Part shown: positions 34,886 through 43,609 of the stretch, in pieces | Layout of the letters: every line of letters begins with the position of its first letter | Numbering within the stretch: position 1 is the stretch's first letter | DNA from: Oscillospiraceae bacterium | GTDB lineage: Bacteria > Bacillota > Clostridia > Oscillospirales > Oscillospiraceae | DNA: 64,000 nt | Direction of reading: 5' to 3' | Assembly (NCBI GenBank): GCA_009780435.1 | Contig: WRAB01000009.1 | Location: 23,335 to 87,334 of the forward strand | The notes under the pieces: generated by a model | Seen by the model: the letters and a program-made list of their open reading frames with translations, nothing else | Database searches by the model: none | Told to the model about the DNA's origin: nothing | Translations under genes and position numbers: made by a program

Positions 34886-36445
34886 TCAATCATTCGGATT
34901 TGTGTGCGGTATAATCAGTTCATAATTGGGGCCGACAAAGCGGTTTACAAGTTCACGGACAATGTTAAGCGGGGCGATGGGAGCATCCAAACCGCCATAT
35001 GCATCCGGTATGTGTACCGCGCTGAAAACAGAATGGGTTAATTCCATTGATATTTCCCTCGGTATCCCTTCTGCGTCCATATGCCTGTGTGTATATTCAC
35101 GGTGAAAGCCATGATCTGACTGTAGAATAATGACAGCATTCGGATTTCTTTCAAGGATTTCATCAACCGCGTTCAACATGGAGGTCACAATTTGTTCAAA
35201 TGCCAAGGGGTATAGATCGAGTCTTGTTTCCGCATTGACCTTCGTGTCTGGGTCGAGGTAATGCCATCGCATCGCGTGGGTTTCCTCATAGTATCTCCAA
35301 GTAAATGCAGGCGATGCGGCATTAACCTCCCCTTCACGTTGCAGTCTCTCCTCTTCATTTCCAAAAAACAATCGATTCAGAATGTAAAAATTCAAAGGCG
35401 TCGTCATTTCTAATGTTTGCGGCAGATCGGTGCGCAAAAAATCGTTCCAAAGCTGCCTGATTCTTGAATAATAGCGATATGCACCCGTCGTGCGCGAAAT
35501 ATCTACTACTTGCCACCAATCGTTTATGCCTTGAATGTCGTATCCTGCCGCTAAAAGTGCGGCGAATAACTCGAAGTATAGAGCGACATCTTCATATAAG
35601 CAAACATTGTCTCCTTCTACTATAGGGTACAATTGTTCACGCACTTCCCAACCAAATCCCTCATCTATCGCATTTAAAATAATTCCAAAATAGCTGTCAT
35701 AAAAAGCGGGAGATAAATACATAGGGACTGCGATATGCGTTCCTGCGGCATTACGCAAATATGCGCTTTCGTCAATTATAAAATTTCGTTTTGCCAGTTC
35801 ATAGCGCACATGTTCTTGACATTCATCCCAAAAACGCTCAACCGTTCTAAGGCTTGTCATCCCGTCTAGATGAATCCAATAAATATCGGGATTTGGCAAA
35901 TTTGGATTTATGTTGAAATCGCGGCGAACATAAAATTCTGGCGCATCATTTCCATCAAACACCATTTCAGGGGCGGTGTTCGTACGTTGCACAATCAAAG
36001 CAGAAAATAAATTAAACACAAAAAGCAGGCAAACCACACCTGCCAGCGCATTAAAAAGAGTGATTGCTATGTTCGGATATTTTATGCTACGTAAACGTGA
36101 AACGACTGCAACAGCTAAAATGACAACAAGAAAAACGCCTAAAGCTAGATATTTGCCCATTCCGCTTATGTGGAACAGGGACATTAAAGATTCGTAAAAC
36201 CAGAAAAACACCCAGGACAAAACAGACAGGAGGAGCGCCATTTGCATGTTTTTTGAAAGTATCCATAATGCCGCAAAACCCATCGTACCAATCACAGCTA
36301 ATAAAGTTGCCAAAACCAGCACATGCCCAAAACGCAAGTGATTCATACTTACATTTTGAGCATACAGGAAGAAGAGAAAAATGTTAGGCAACAAAGCCGC
36401 CGCCACAACATATAAGATATAAAAAATATTAATTTTTTTAATCAT
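34886..36445 (-). CDS. Membrane protein with extracellular sulfatase/alkaline-phosphatase-fold domain
   Basis: 519 residues. Five membrane helices in about 1-145, then an external domain. IYWIHLDGMTSLRT is the N-terminal metal/nucleophile region (Asp and Thr, as in lipoteichoic-acid synthase and phosphoethanolamine transferases), and VIILQSDHGFH carries the C-terminal metal ligands. Plausible role: transferring or trimming a phospho-group on an extracellular polymer. The ATG at 36445 follows AGGGGATAAAATC. First gene of the low-GC cluster. Overall similarity to LtaS is low, so the substrate is open. Confidence 0.75.
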   Translation of the reverse strand: MIKKINIFYILYVVAAALLPNIFLFFLYAQNVSMNHLRFGHVLVLATLLAVIGTMGFAALWILSKNMQMALLLSVLSWVFFWFYESLMSLFHISGMGKYLALGVFLVVILAVAVVSRLRSIKYPNIAITLFNALAGVVCLLFVFNLFSALIVQRTNTAPEMVFDGNDAPEFYVRRDFNINPNLPNPDIYWIHLDGMTSLRTVERFWDECQEHVRYELAKRNFIIDESAYLRNAAGTHIAVPMYLSPAFYDSYFGIILNAIDEGFGWEVREQLYPIVEGDNVCLYEDVALYFELFAALLAAGYDIQGINDWWQVVDISRTTGAYRYYSRIRQLWNDFLRTDLPQTLEMTTPLNFYILNRLFFGNEEERLQREGEVNAASPAFTWRYYEETHAMRWHYLDPDTKVNAETRLDLYPLAFEQIVTSMLNAVDEILERNPNAVIILQSDHGFHREYTHRHMDAEGIPREISMELTHSVFSAVHIPDAYGGLDAPIAPLNIVRELVNRFVGPNYELIIPHTNPND

Positions 36446-36594
36446 GATTTTATCCCCTAAACGATATTTTATCACAAACATCGTTTAACGTCAAACTATC
36501 TCTCGTCTATATTGTTCCCGTCACCCTAAAAAAGCATTAAAATCATATTTCCCAAACTTCTACACAAACTACAGGGCGAAAGGTTGTGAGAATC

Positions 36595-36783
36595 ATGAGC
36601 CTCATCCCGTGTACCAGCAGTTGCGTCTATCAACAGGACGGCACCTGCACCTTAGAGCGGGCCGCCTCCTGCGGGACGTTGGATGCGCAGCCAGCTGCAG
36701 GCTGTGTCCACTTTATCAGCACCGGATCAAACACCCACCGCCAGAAAAGCGTCCCGGATGGTCTTGACCATGGTCAGCTTTAG
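36595..36783 (+). CDS. Small cysteine-rich protein
   Basis: 62 residues. MSLIPCTSSCVYQQDGTCTL then a further Cys and CVHF: the CxxxC...YQxDGxC...CxxF pattern of short clostridial proteins of unknown role, possibly metal binding. A weak GGAAAGG-like site (AAAGG) precedes the ATG. The last 57 bases overlap the 3' end of radA on the other strand. Confidence 0.55.
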   Translation: MSLIPCTSSCVYQQDGTCTLERAASCGTLDAQPAAGCVHFISTGSNTHRQKSVPDGLDHGQL

Positions 36784-38100
36784 CCCCTCTGGCCGGACCA
36801 GCTTTTCCCGATCCTGCACTGGGAGAATACACTTGGTAAATCCCAGTCTCTGCACCTCAGCTAAGCGCTGATTGATCCCCGACACGGCCCGAATCTCCCC
36901 GGTGAGGCCCACCTCGCCGATGGCCACGATCCCGCTGTCCAGAGGCCAATCCCGATAGCTGGACGCAATCGCCAGCATAGTTGCTAAGTCCGCCGCCGGC
37001 TCGTCGATGGTCAGGCCGCCCACCACGTTGATGTAGGCATCGCACCCGCCGATGGCTAAGCCGCCCCGCTTCTCCGCCACGGCCAAAAGCAACATAGCCC
37101 GGCCCAGGTCGAGACCGTTTGCCGTCCGGCGGGGGACTTTCAGGCTGGTGGGAGTCAAGAGGGCTTGAATCTCCGCCAGTACGGGGCGAGTCCCCTCCAT
37201 GACGCTGGTAACACAGGTGCCGGGGGCGTTCTCCGGTCTGCCAGACAGGAGCATCTCTGAGGGGTTGGGCACCTCTTTCAGCCCCGCCCCCGTCATCTCA
37301 AAGACGCCGATCTCATTGGTGGAGCCGAAGCGGTTTTTGGCCGCCCGGAGGATTTTATAGGACAAGTTGCTCGATCCCTCCACGTACAACACACAGTCCA
37401 CCATATGCTCCAACACCCGGGGCCCTGCGATGTCCCCCTCTTTGTTGACATGGCCGATGACGAAAACTGTGAGGCCCTGTCCCTTTGCCATCTGCATTAG
37501 ATGCATGGTACACTGCTTGACTTGGCTGACGCTGCCGGGGGCGGTGTTCACATCGTCGGAAAAGAGGGTCTGGATGGAGTCCACGATGAGCATGTCCGGC
37601 TGGATCTCCCCCACCGCCGCCTGAATCTGTTCCAGGTTCGTCTCCGGCAGGAGATACAGCTCCGCACCGGAGACACCCAGCCGCTCGGCCCGCATTTTGA
37701 TCTGGGCCTGGGACTCCTCACCGGATACGTATAGCACCCGGGCAAAACGGCTCAAGTGGCCGCAAATTTGCAGCATCAGCGTAGACTTCCCCACACCGGG
37801 CGCACCGCCGATGAGCACCAGGGAACCCTTGACCGCACCGCCGCCCAGCACGCGATCCAGCTCTCCCAGCCCTGTATCAAAGCGGATTTCGCTTCCGCTC
37901 TCCACTTCGGTCAAAAGCCGGGCCGTAGACGGATTGGCACTCCGCACCGGGACGGCTTGTCCCTTCCCGCCCTTGGCCTTCCCCTTGACAACGGTCTCCT
38001 CTACAATGGTATTCCACTGCCCGCAGGCGCCGCACTGCCCCGACCACCGGGGCGTCTCGTTGCCGCAGGCGCTGCAAAAAAATATGATTTTTTCTTTCAT
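36727..38100 (-). CDS. radA: DNA repair protein RadA/Sms
   Basis: 457 residues. N-terminal zinc finger (CSACGNETPRWSGQCGACGQWNT, about 9-32), RecA-like ATPase with GGAPGVGKST (Walker A) and KNRFGSTNEIG (the RadA-specific KNRFG motif), and a C-terminal Lon-like domain with the NVVGGLTIDEPAADL block. It promotes branch migration in recombination. The start overlaps cwlD's stop as ATGA. Confidence 0.95.
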   Translation of the reverse strand: MKEKIIFFCSACGNETPRWSGQCGACGQWNTIVEETVVKGKAKGGKGQAVPVRSANPSTARLLTEVESGSEIRFDTGLGELDRVLGGGAVKGSLVLIGGAPGVGKSTLMLQICGHLSRFARVLYVSGEESQAQIKMRAERLGVSGAELYLLPETNLEQIQAAVGEIQPDMLIVDSIQTLFSDDVNTAPGSVSQVKQCTMHLMQMAKGQGLTVFVIGHVNKEGDIAGPRVLEHMVDCVLYVEGSSNLSYKILRAAKNRFGSTNEIGVFEMTGAGLKEVPNPSEMLLSGRPENAPGTCVTSVMEGTRPVLAEIQALLTPTSLKVPRRTANGLDLGRAMLLLAVAEKRGGLAIGGCDAYINVVGGLTIDEPAADLATMLAIASSYRDWPLDSGIVAIGEVGLTGEIRAVSGINQRLAEVQRLGFTKCILPVQDREKLVRPEGLKLTMVKTIRDAFLAVGV

Positions 38101-38861
38101 GTGGGGTCACTCCCTCCAAAATACCGTGCTATGAATAGATCTTGGGACTGCATAAAGCCCGCAAATAAGCTGGCGGCCAGTTTTCGCTGATAGGAATCCG
38201 CCTCTAGGAGCAACACCTCCCAGGGGTTGGATAAAAAACCGCACTCCACCAGAATGGCGGGACAGTCGATATGTTTCATCAGATACACACTACGGGGTAC
38301 CGGGAGCGGACACCGCTCCTTTTTGGGCTGGAGCGCAGCGATTAATATCCCCTGGGCGGTCTGAGCAAATTCCTTGCTGGCATCGGTGTCCGCAAAGAGC
38401 ACCTGGGGTCCGGATACGCCGGTATCTGCGAACATGTTCTGGTGGATGCTGATGACCACGGCGTTTGGGGCAGCATTGATCTGCGCCACCCTGGCCCTGG
38501 TATCGACCACTTTTTTTGCCCGAATGGAATCCGCATCTTCCGGATAGTCCAGATCAGCCGTACGCCGGGTCATCTCCACGGGGATGCCGTAGAGGGCCGC
38601 CAAGGCCTCCAATTTGAGGCCGATTGCCAAGTTGAGTTCCCGCTCGTAAATCCCCGCCGGGGAGACGGCCCCGCCGTCAACGCCGCCGTGGCCGGGGTCG
38701 ATGATTAAAATCACCTCCGCCGATTGATCCGAGGTCGCCATGACCGCTACGTGCGCTTGCCCTCTGGCGTGATAATACACGCCGGCCAGTCCCAAAAGCA
38801 GGACAGCGGCAATACACAGCAAAATCCCCCTGCCCCATATGCGCCCCCTCACATTGTCCAC
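38097..38861 (-). CDS. cwlD: N-acetylmuramoyl-L-alanine amidase (CwlD type)
   Basis: 254 residues. An N-terminal membrane segment (about 10-28), then Amidase_3: IDPGHGGVDGGAVS (zinc His), a Glu in RELNLAIGLKLEAL, ISIHQNMF (zinc His) and LVECGFLSNPWE (catalytic Glu). CwlD makes the muramic-lactam residues of spore cortex. GAGGGG lies eight bases before the ATG. A general wall amidase cannot be excluded, but size and domain order fit CwlD. Confidence 0.85.
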   Translation of the reverse strand: MDNVRGRIWGRGILLCIAAVLLLGLAGVYYHARGQAHVAVMATSDQSAEVILIIDPGHGGVDGGAVSPAGIYERELNLAIGLKLEALAALYGIPVEMTRRTADLDYPEDADSIRAKKVVDTRARVAQINAAPNAVVISIHQNMFADTGVSGPQVLFADTDASKEFAQTAQGILIAALQPKKERCPLPVPRSVYLMKHIDCPAILVECGFLSNPWEVLLLEADSYQRKLAASLFAGFMQSQDLFIARYFGGSDPT

Positions 38862-39025
38862 GCCCCTCTCTAGGGTACACTATGAGGGGGCGGGGGGAAA
38901 TATGTACACGTCTGTATTATAGCACAGAGCGGCGCAAAAAAGAACCGAACACAGAGTCCTCTCATAAGATGAGAATAGAGACGCAAAGCGTCTCCAGATA
39001 AATGCATTCTTAGGAGGAACCCCTC

Positions 39026-39493
39026 GTGCACGAGAATCAACATCACCATCCGGCCCCGGATTTCACGCCGGAGCATCGAACCGGTATACTGCCATCGGAT
39101 GCGCCTCTGGCAGTGCCGTTCGTCCCCTTCCAGCGGGACAATCCGCCCCAGTACAGCCCGGAGGACGGACTGCCTCGGGGAACGATCTTCCCCGGCTTAG
39201 ACCTCCCCTGGCAGAACACAGTCAACCGCTCCCAACCCGCCGCAGGCACACCTCTGGGCGAGATCATGGCGCTGGAGTTCGCCCTCTACGACCTGGCCCT
39301 CTACCTGGACACCCACCAACACGATACCCACGCCATAGAGATGGCAGAGCACTACATGAGCTTGCTACATACCGCCAGAAAACACTACGTCGAGCAACAC
39401 GGCCCCCTGTCCCACGACGAGGCGATCCGGGACGGCAAATACACCTGGCTCCAGGACCCCTGGCCCTGGGAATACCAGGAAAGGAGGGGCTGA
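39026..39493 (+). CDS. Fused spore coat proteins CotJA-CotJB
   Basis: 155 residues. Residues about 25-65 match CotJA (LAVPFVPFQ, then GLPRGTIFPGLDLPW). Residues about 78-155 match CotJB (MALEFALYDLALYLDTHQHD, HGPLSHDEA, WLQDPWPWEYQ). In Bacillus these are two proteins; here they are one. GTG start with AGGAGG eight bases upstream. The cotJC gene follows after 3 bases. They would form part of the inner spore coat, made in the mother cell. Confidence 0.85.
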   Translation: MHENQHHHPAPDFTPEHRTGILPSDAPLAVPFVPFQRDNPPQYSPEDGLPRGTIFPGLDLPWQNTVNRSQPAAGTPLGEIMALEFALYDLALYLDTHQHDTHAIEMAEHYMSLLHTARKHYVEQHGPLSHDEAIRDGKYTWLQDPWPWEYQERRG

Positions 39494-39496
39494 TCC

Positions 39497-40096
39497 ATGT
39501 TTCGATATGAAAAGAAGTTGCAATACCCGGTGAATATCAAAAACCCCAATCCGGCATTGGCAAAGTTTATCATAAGTCAATATGGCGGCCCCGACGGCGA
39601 ATTGGGTGCATCCCTGCGCTACCTCTCCCAGCGGTACAGTATGCCCTATCCGGAACTCCGGGGGCTTTTAACGGACATCGGCGTGGAGGAGCTGGGCCAT
39701 ATGGAGCTGGTCGCAACCATTGTCCATCAACTGACCCGGAACATGACCGTGGAGGAAGTCAAACGGGCCGGGCTGGAGCCCTATTTCGTGGATCACACGG
39801 CGGGTGTCTATACCCAGTTCGCCTCCGGCACGCCCTGGACTGCCGCCACATTCGCCGTCAAAGGCGACGTAATCGCCGATCTGACCGAGGATCTGGCGGC
39901 GGAGCAAAAAGCACGGGTGACCTACGACAACATCCTGCGCCTCTCCGACGACCCCGACGTGAACAATGTCATCCGCTTCCTCCGTGAGCGGGAAGTCATA
40001 CATTTCCAGCGGTTCGGCGAGGCCATCGAACTGGCCAGGGAGCGGATGGATCGGCGGAATATCTACGCTGTCAACCCGGCGTTTGATCGGGTGTAG
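39497..40096 (+). CDS. cotJC: Spore coat protein CotJC (manganese-catalase-like)
   Basis: 199 residues, ferritin-like four-helix bundle of the Mn-catalase family. Metal ligands: a Glu in the first helix (GELGASLRYLSQ), EELGHMELV (about 58-66) and, later, EREVIHFQRFGE (about 167-178). Begins MFRYEKKLQYPV like Bacillus CotJC. In an operon with the CotJA-CotJB fusion. Confidence 0.92.
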   Translation: MFRYEKKLQYPVNIKNPNPALAKFIISQYGGPDGELGASLRYLSQRYSMPYPELRGLLTDIGVEELGHMELVATIVHQLTRNMTVEEVKRAGLEPYFVDHTAGVYTQFASGTPWTAATFAVKGDVIADLTEDLAAEQKARVTYDNILRLSDDPDVNNVIRFLREREVIHFQRFGEAIELARERMDRRNIYAVNPAFDRV

Positions 40097-40118
40097 CCTG
40101 TCCCTGTCCAACATAAAA

Positions 40119-40152
40119 GCCTCCGGGGCGACCATGTGATCGCCCCGGAGGC
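40119..40152 (+). terminator. Terminator after cotJC
   Basis: Perfect 13-bp GC-rich stem (GCCTCCGGGGCGA at 40119-40131 with 40140-40152), no strong T-run. May serve both strands. Confidence 0.55.
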
Positions 40153-40196
40153 AGTTGTATGGGCCAGCGCTTTTTTAGCGTACGCTGGTCACATGA

Positions 40197-43100
40197 TTAT
40201 TCTGTCGGTGTTCCGCCGTTTCCGTTGGTGGGTGGCTGCTCCTCCGCAGGCCAAGTAACGGATATCCACCGCGCCACGTACACATATTCTGGATCTGCTT
40301 CAGTCCCTACATTTACACGCGCTTCGATGAAGTAGTGGCTATGAGAAACTTCGATGACCACATAGAAGTACCATTGCCCTTCTGCAACATCCGGGAAGAT
40401 GCGGAGATCATCTTCAACCTCTGTCAGATCGAGTCTGCGCTCACCATCAATGGTCGCATCACGGTCCAGCGCACGGGCGACCACTGCTGCCACCTCGGCC
40501 CTTTGGAGGCTATCAGTTGGTCTGAGGTTTCCTTCCCCGTCGCCTCGCATCCACTCTACGCTGGCAACAGCGTTGATATAGGGGTGTGCCCAGCAGGTGG
40601 CCTGACTGGCATCTGGGAAGTTTGCTGCGGGGGCATCCGTGAGCGTAAGGTCTGCCGCTCTTGCCACCATGGCGGCAAGCTCTTCTCTCGAAACGGGATC
40701 ACGAGGTCTGAATACACGGTCACCGTCTTCGTCAATGTGGCCTTGGATGAAGTCATTGTAATACGCCCAGGCAACGTAACTTTCCTCCCAAAGGTCAGCG
40801 ATGTCCGTAAATGGCGTTTCCGGCGGTGCCTCCAGGTCAGATTCCGGGGCGAAAATACGGATCAGAATGGCCGCTACTTCGCCTCTGGTGATGGTGCCGC
40901 TCGGATCAAATTCGCCGTGTTCGCCGCGGTCATTGCCCTGCATGAACCATTTGTGGAACTGGGGTTCCTGCTCTTCTTCGTGCCAGCGGGCCTCCAGCGC
41001 AACATCGCCGTCTGCGGCGAAGATGTATACCAAGTCCTCACTCACCAAGTCATTGCCGTCAAACCAGCCGACGAAATCGTCGTCGTTGTCGTCGTTTGCA
41101 GTGGCCGTCACACGGACGATTGCGCCGTTGAGCACATAGTCACGCTCTGTCTGTACGCCGGACCAAGTACCCCGGGGACCGTCGTGCTCCTCCAAGAGCG
41201 CCGGGGCGCCCCAGCCGGATTGGTTGCCGGGGGTGTCAGGTCTCGCCTCAAAGCCCCAAACTTCCATTGCGGCCGTGCCGTCGTCTGTGGCCGATACTTC
41301 AATCAGGGAGGTAATGTCATCGTCGTCGTCCAGTTGCTCGACTCTGTACGCCGCCTGCAGTGCCATGGCCTCTTGGATGGTCACATGGCGGCCCGTGTCC
41401 GGATCACGCATGGCAAAGCGTGGGCCGAGGTCATAGCGATCCTGGTTGAGTGCGGTCTGGCCGTCTTCAAAGTTGATAATCTCCATATCCCACGCATTGC
41501 CGAAGGTATTGCCCGGCAGCGGCATACGCTGGCCGCCGGTCATCGCCGGTCCGGTTACATAGCCGAGGCCATCCACATACGTGCCGCCGACAACGCCGCC
41601 AAACATGTGGTTGGATGCGCCGAATAAGTAGATACCATCATTTGAAATGGGTTCAAGCGTTGCCGACAGATACCAGACATCGTCCTGTAAGAACGCACCG
41701 GCAATGGTCTGGCCCTGCATGGTACCCCAGTTGGGTACGCCGTCAATTACTTCTGCGTTTGCGTCACCACCCGGCGGTTGTACGTTGTGGCCCGGTGTGT
41801 TCAGCAAGTTGATTACATCACGGCCACGCATCTCAAAGAGGGGCAGTGTGTTCTCAAAGGGCAGAATATTGATAATGTCCAGAGAGGAAATCGTATCCTC
41901 CGGACCCCATTGTAGGCGGCTCGCATCTTGGCCCCGCCACGCGGACTGGTTGTTCATTACGATTAGGCCCGCCGCATCGGCTTCCTCAAGGTCTTCTCCC
42001 GTTGTGCGCAGGATGTAGTCGTGCAATAAGTAAACCATGTATTGGTTTCTGGTGTGTTGGTTTCTGCTCCACGTGCCGCGCTCACCAATGACATTCCCCT
42101 CTGCCGCCTGTTGCCAACCCCAGCGTGCGGGATCGTCACCGACAGCGGTGAAGTCAACGGCGATGTCAAGGCCACTGGGCGGTGAGGACTCAAGATTCAC
42201 CGGGCCGGGCGTAAATGCGCCAGCCGCTCTGGTGCCTCTCTCCCAGGTTGCGCCTTCGCCGAATACCCATTGGAACACTTCGGGATCCGGATCTGCCGCA
42301 CGGACGAGGTTGCCGTTGGTTGCGCCAACGATGGCACGGGATGTGCCTTCCAGCTCGCCGTCTTCGTTAAAATGCAACTGGATTTGGCCAAACCCACGGC
42401 CGTGATGCCCGGTGTAGACCACTTCCGTGCTGCGTTCGATATCGTCGCCCGTTGCGCCTACCGGGTATACGAGTGTATTTTGTGTATATGCGTGACCGTG
42501 TGCGGCAAACCAGCCGTCAAAATACGCATTGCCGCGATTGAGCAAGTCCTGTACGATAACGTTACTGGGGGCGCCGGACTCATGGGTCAGGGCGATGACT
42601 GCCGCTACGCCATATTCTTCACGCAGCTCGGTAATCATTTCCTCCACCCACTCATAGCCCACGCCCACATTGCCGGGCATACGGAAGTCCAGCCCTTGAC
42701 GGTCAGCCGGGCCGACGGTGGAAGGCATATGTCCGCCTGTCAGACCGATAATGCCGATTGTCACGCCGTAGTCGTCATAGAAATCGTCAATGATCGCATA
42801 GGGTGCAACCCAGTCAGGACGGTCATCCGTACCCGTTAAAAATACGTCTGCCGCGAGGAAGGGGATACCGGGTTGCGTCGCCCGCAACGGGTGTCCCACC
42901 GGCAGAATTTCCGTCAGCGGATTCACGATGCCGGCCTCTGCGAGGAACGCCGCTCTCGCAGTTGCATCCGCCATGCCGAGGCTCTCGGTCAGGGGACGAT
43001 TGGAAAAGCTAAACTCATGGTTGCCGAGTGCGGCATAGCGGACGCCGATCCGGTTTGCCACAGCCAAGCCCGGTTCCCCTAAAAACTGATTGAATGCGGG

Positions 43101-43415
43101 CTGGCCGAAATAGTTGTCGCCGGAAAGCAGTGGAATCGGCGCATGGCCGGTAGCATCTTCGATTTCCGCCGAAAGCGCATCCATAAAGCCCACAAAGCGG
43201 GGTGCGCCCGGATCGGCGGCACCTTGTCCGCTGTCTACTTCCATACTCGTTAAGAACCCGTGGTAGTCACCAATACCGAAGAACGTGACGGTGAGGTCTG
43301 GCTCTTCCGTAGTTGCCATTGCAGCTACGGGAACCAGGGCAAGTATCATCCCCAGCACCAGCAACACCGCCAAAGTGCGCTTCATTGAGCTTTGAATCCA
43401 TGTCTGTCTGCTCAT
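40197..43415 (-). CDS. S-layer-anchored 5'-nucleotidase-family protein (SLH repeats C-terminal)
   Basis: 1072 residues. Signal peptide about 1-34 (ends AAMA). Metallophosphatase domain: GIGDYHGF, LSGDNYFG, GNHEFSFS, THESGA, and AAHGHAY. 5'-nucleotidase C-terminal domain follows, then an InlB-type repeat (about 720-800, ending WFDGNDLVSEDLVYIF). Three SLH repeats are at about 830-1000 (FTDIADLWEESYVAWAYYN, FRPRDPVSREELAAMVAR, FPDVAEGQWYFYVVIE). Ends in a short Pro/Gly tail. The ATG at 43415 has GGAGGAAG upstream; an ORF extending to 43601 is not supported. Likely hydrolyses nucleotides at the surface. One oddity: the GGHGHG motif of the paralogue is AAHGHA here. Confidence 0.88.
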   Translation of the reverse strand: MSRQTWIQSSMKRTLAVLLVLGMILALVPVAAMATTEEPDLTVTFFGIGDYHGFLTSMEVDSGQGAADPGAPRFVGFMDALSAEIEDATGHAPIPLLSGDNYFGQPAFNQFLGEPGLAVANRIGVRYAALGNHEFSFSNRPLTESLGMADATARAAFLAEAGIVNPLTEILPVGHPLRATQPGIPFLAADVFLTGTDDRPDWVAPYAIIDDFYDDYGVTIGIIGLTGGHMPSTVGPADRQGLDFRMPGNVGVGYEWVEEMITELREEYGVAAVIALTHESGAPSNVIVQDLLNRGNAYFDGWFAAHGHAYTQNTLVYPVGATGDDIERSTEVVYTGHHGRGFGQIQLHFNEDGELEGTSRAIVGATNGNLVRAADPDPEVFQWVFGEGATWERGTRAAGAFTPGPVNLESSPPSGLDIAVDFTAVGDDPARWGWQQAAEGNVIGERGTWSRNQHTRNQYMVYLLHDYILRTTGEDLEEADAAGLIVMNNQSAWRGQDASRLQWGPEDTISSLDIINILPFENTLPLFEMRGRDVINLLNTPGHNVQPPGGDANAEVIDGVPNWGTMQGQTIAGAFLQDDVWYLSATLEPISNDGIYLFGASNHMFGGVVGGTYVDGLGYVTGPAMTGGQRMPLPGNTFGNAWDMEIINFEDGQTALNQDRYDLGPRFAMRDPDTGRHVTIQEAMALQAAYRVEQLDDDDDITSLIEVSATDDGTAAMEVWGFEARPDTPGNQSGWGAPALLEEHDGPRGTWSGVQTERDYVLNGAIVRVTATANDDNDDDFVGWFDGNDLVSEDLVYIFAADGDVALEARWHEEEQEPQFHKWFMQGNDRGEHGEFDPSGTITRGEVAAILIRIFAPESDLEAPPETPFTDIADLWEESYVAWAYYNDFIQGHIDEDGDRVFRPRDPVSREELAAMVARAADLTLTDAPAANFPDASQATCWAHPYINAVASVEWMRGDGEGNLRPTDSLQRAEVAAVVARALDRDATIDGERRLDLTEVEDDLRIFPDVAEGQWYFYVVIEVSHSHYFIEARVNVGTEADPEYVYVARWISVTWPAEEQPPTNGNGGTPTE

Positions 43416-43550
43416 TGCAACTTCTTCCTCCTTTTGTAATGTGCCTGTTTTTGTTTCTGTATCCACTGCAATCACCTTCGCTGGATTACAGCACATATTA
43501 TGTCGTATCTTATCATATCCTTTGCCGTGATGCAACAGGCTTCTTTCACA

Positions 43551-43586
43551 AAAATCGGACACTTTACAACCGAAGTGTCCGATTTT
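43551..43586 (-). terminator. Terminator of the FtsX-type ABC operon
   Basis: Perfect 14-bp stem (AAAATCGGACACTT at 43551-43564 with 43573-43586) with A/T flanks on both sides, 23 bases after the permease stop on the minus strand. Confidence 0.75.
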
Positions 43587-43609
43587 TTCTTTGAAACGCA
43601 ACCTACACG

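Noticed and set aside
40335..41627. Long plus-strand open frame (430 codons) opposite the second SLH/5'-nucleotidase
   Set aside because: The minus-strand gene has clear SLH and InlB-type domains here; the opposite frame has none.
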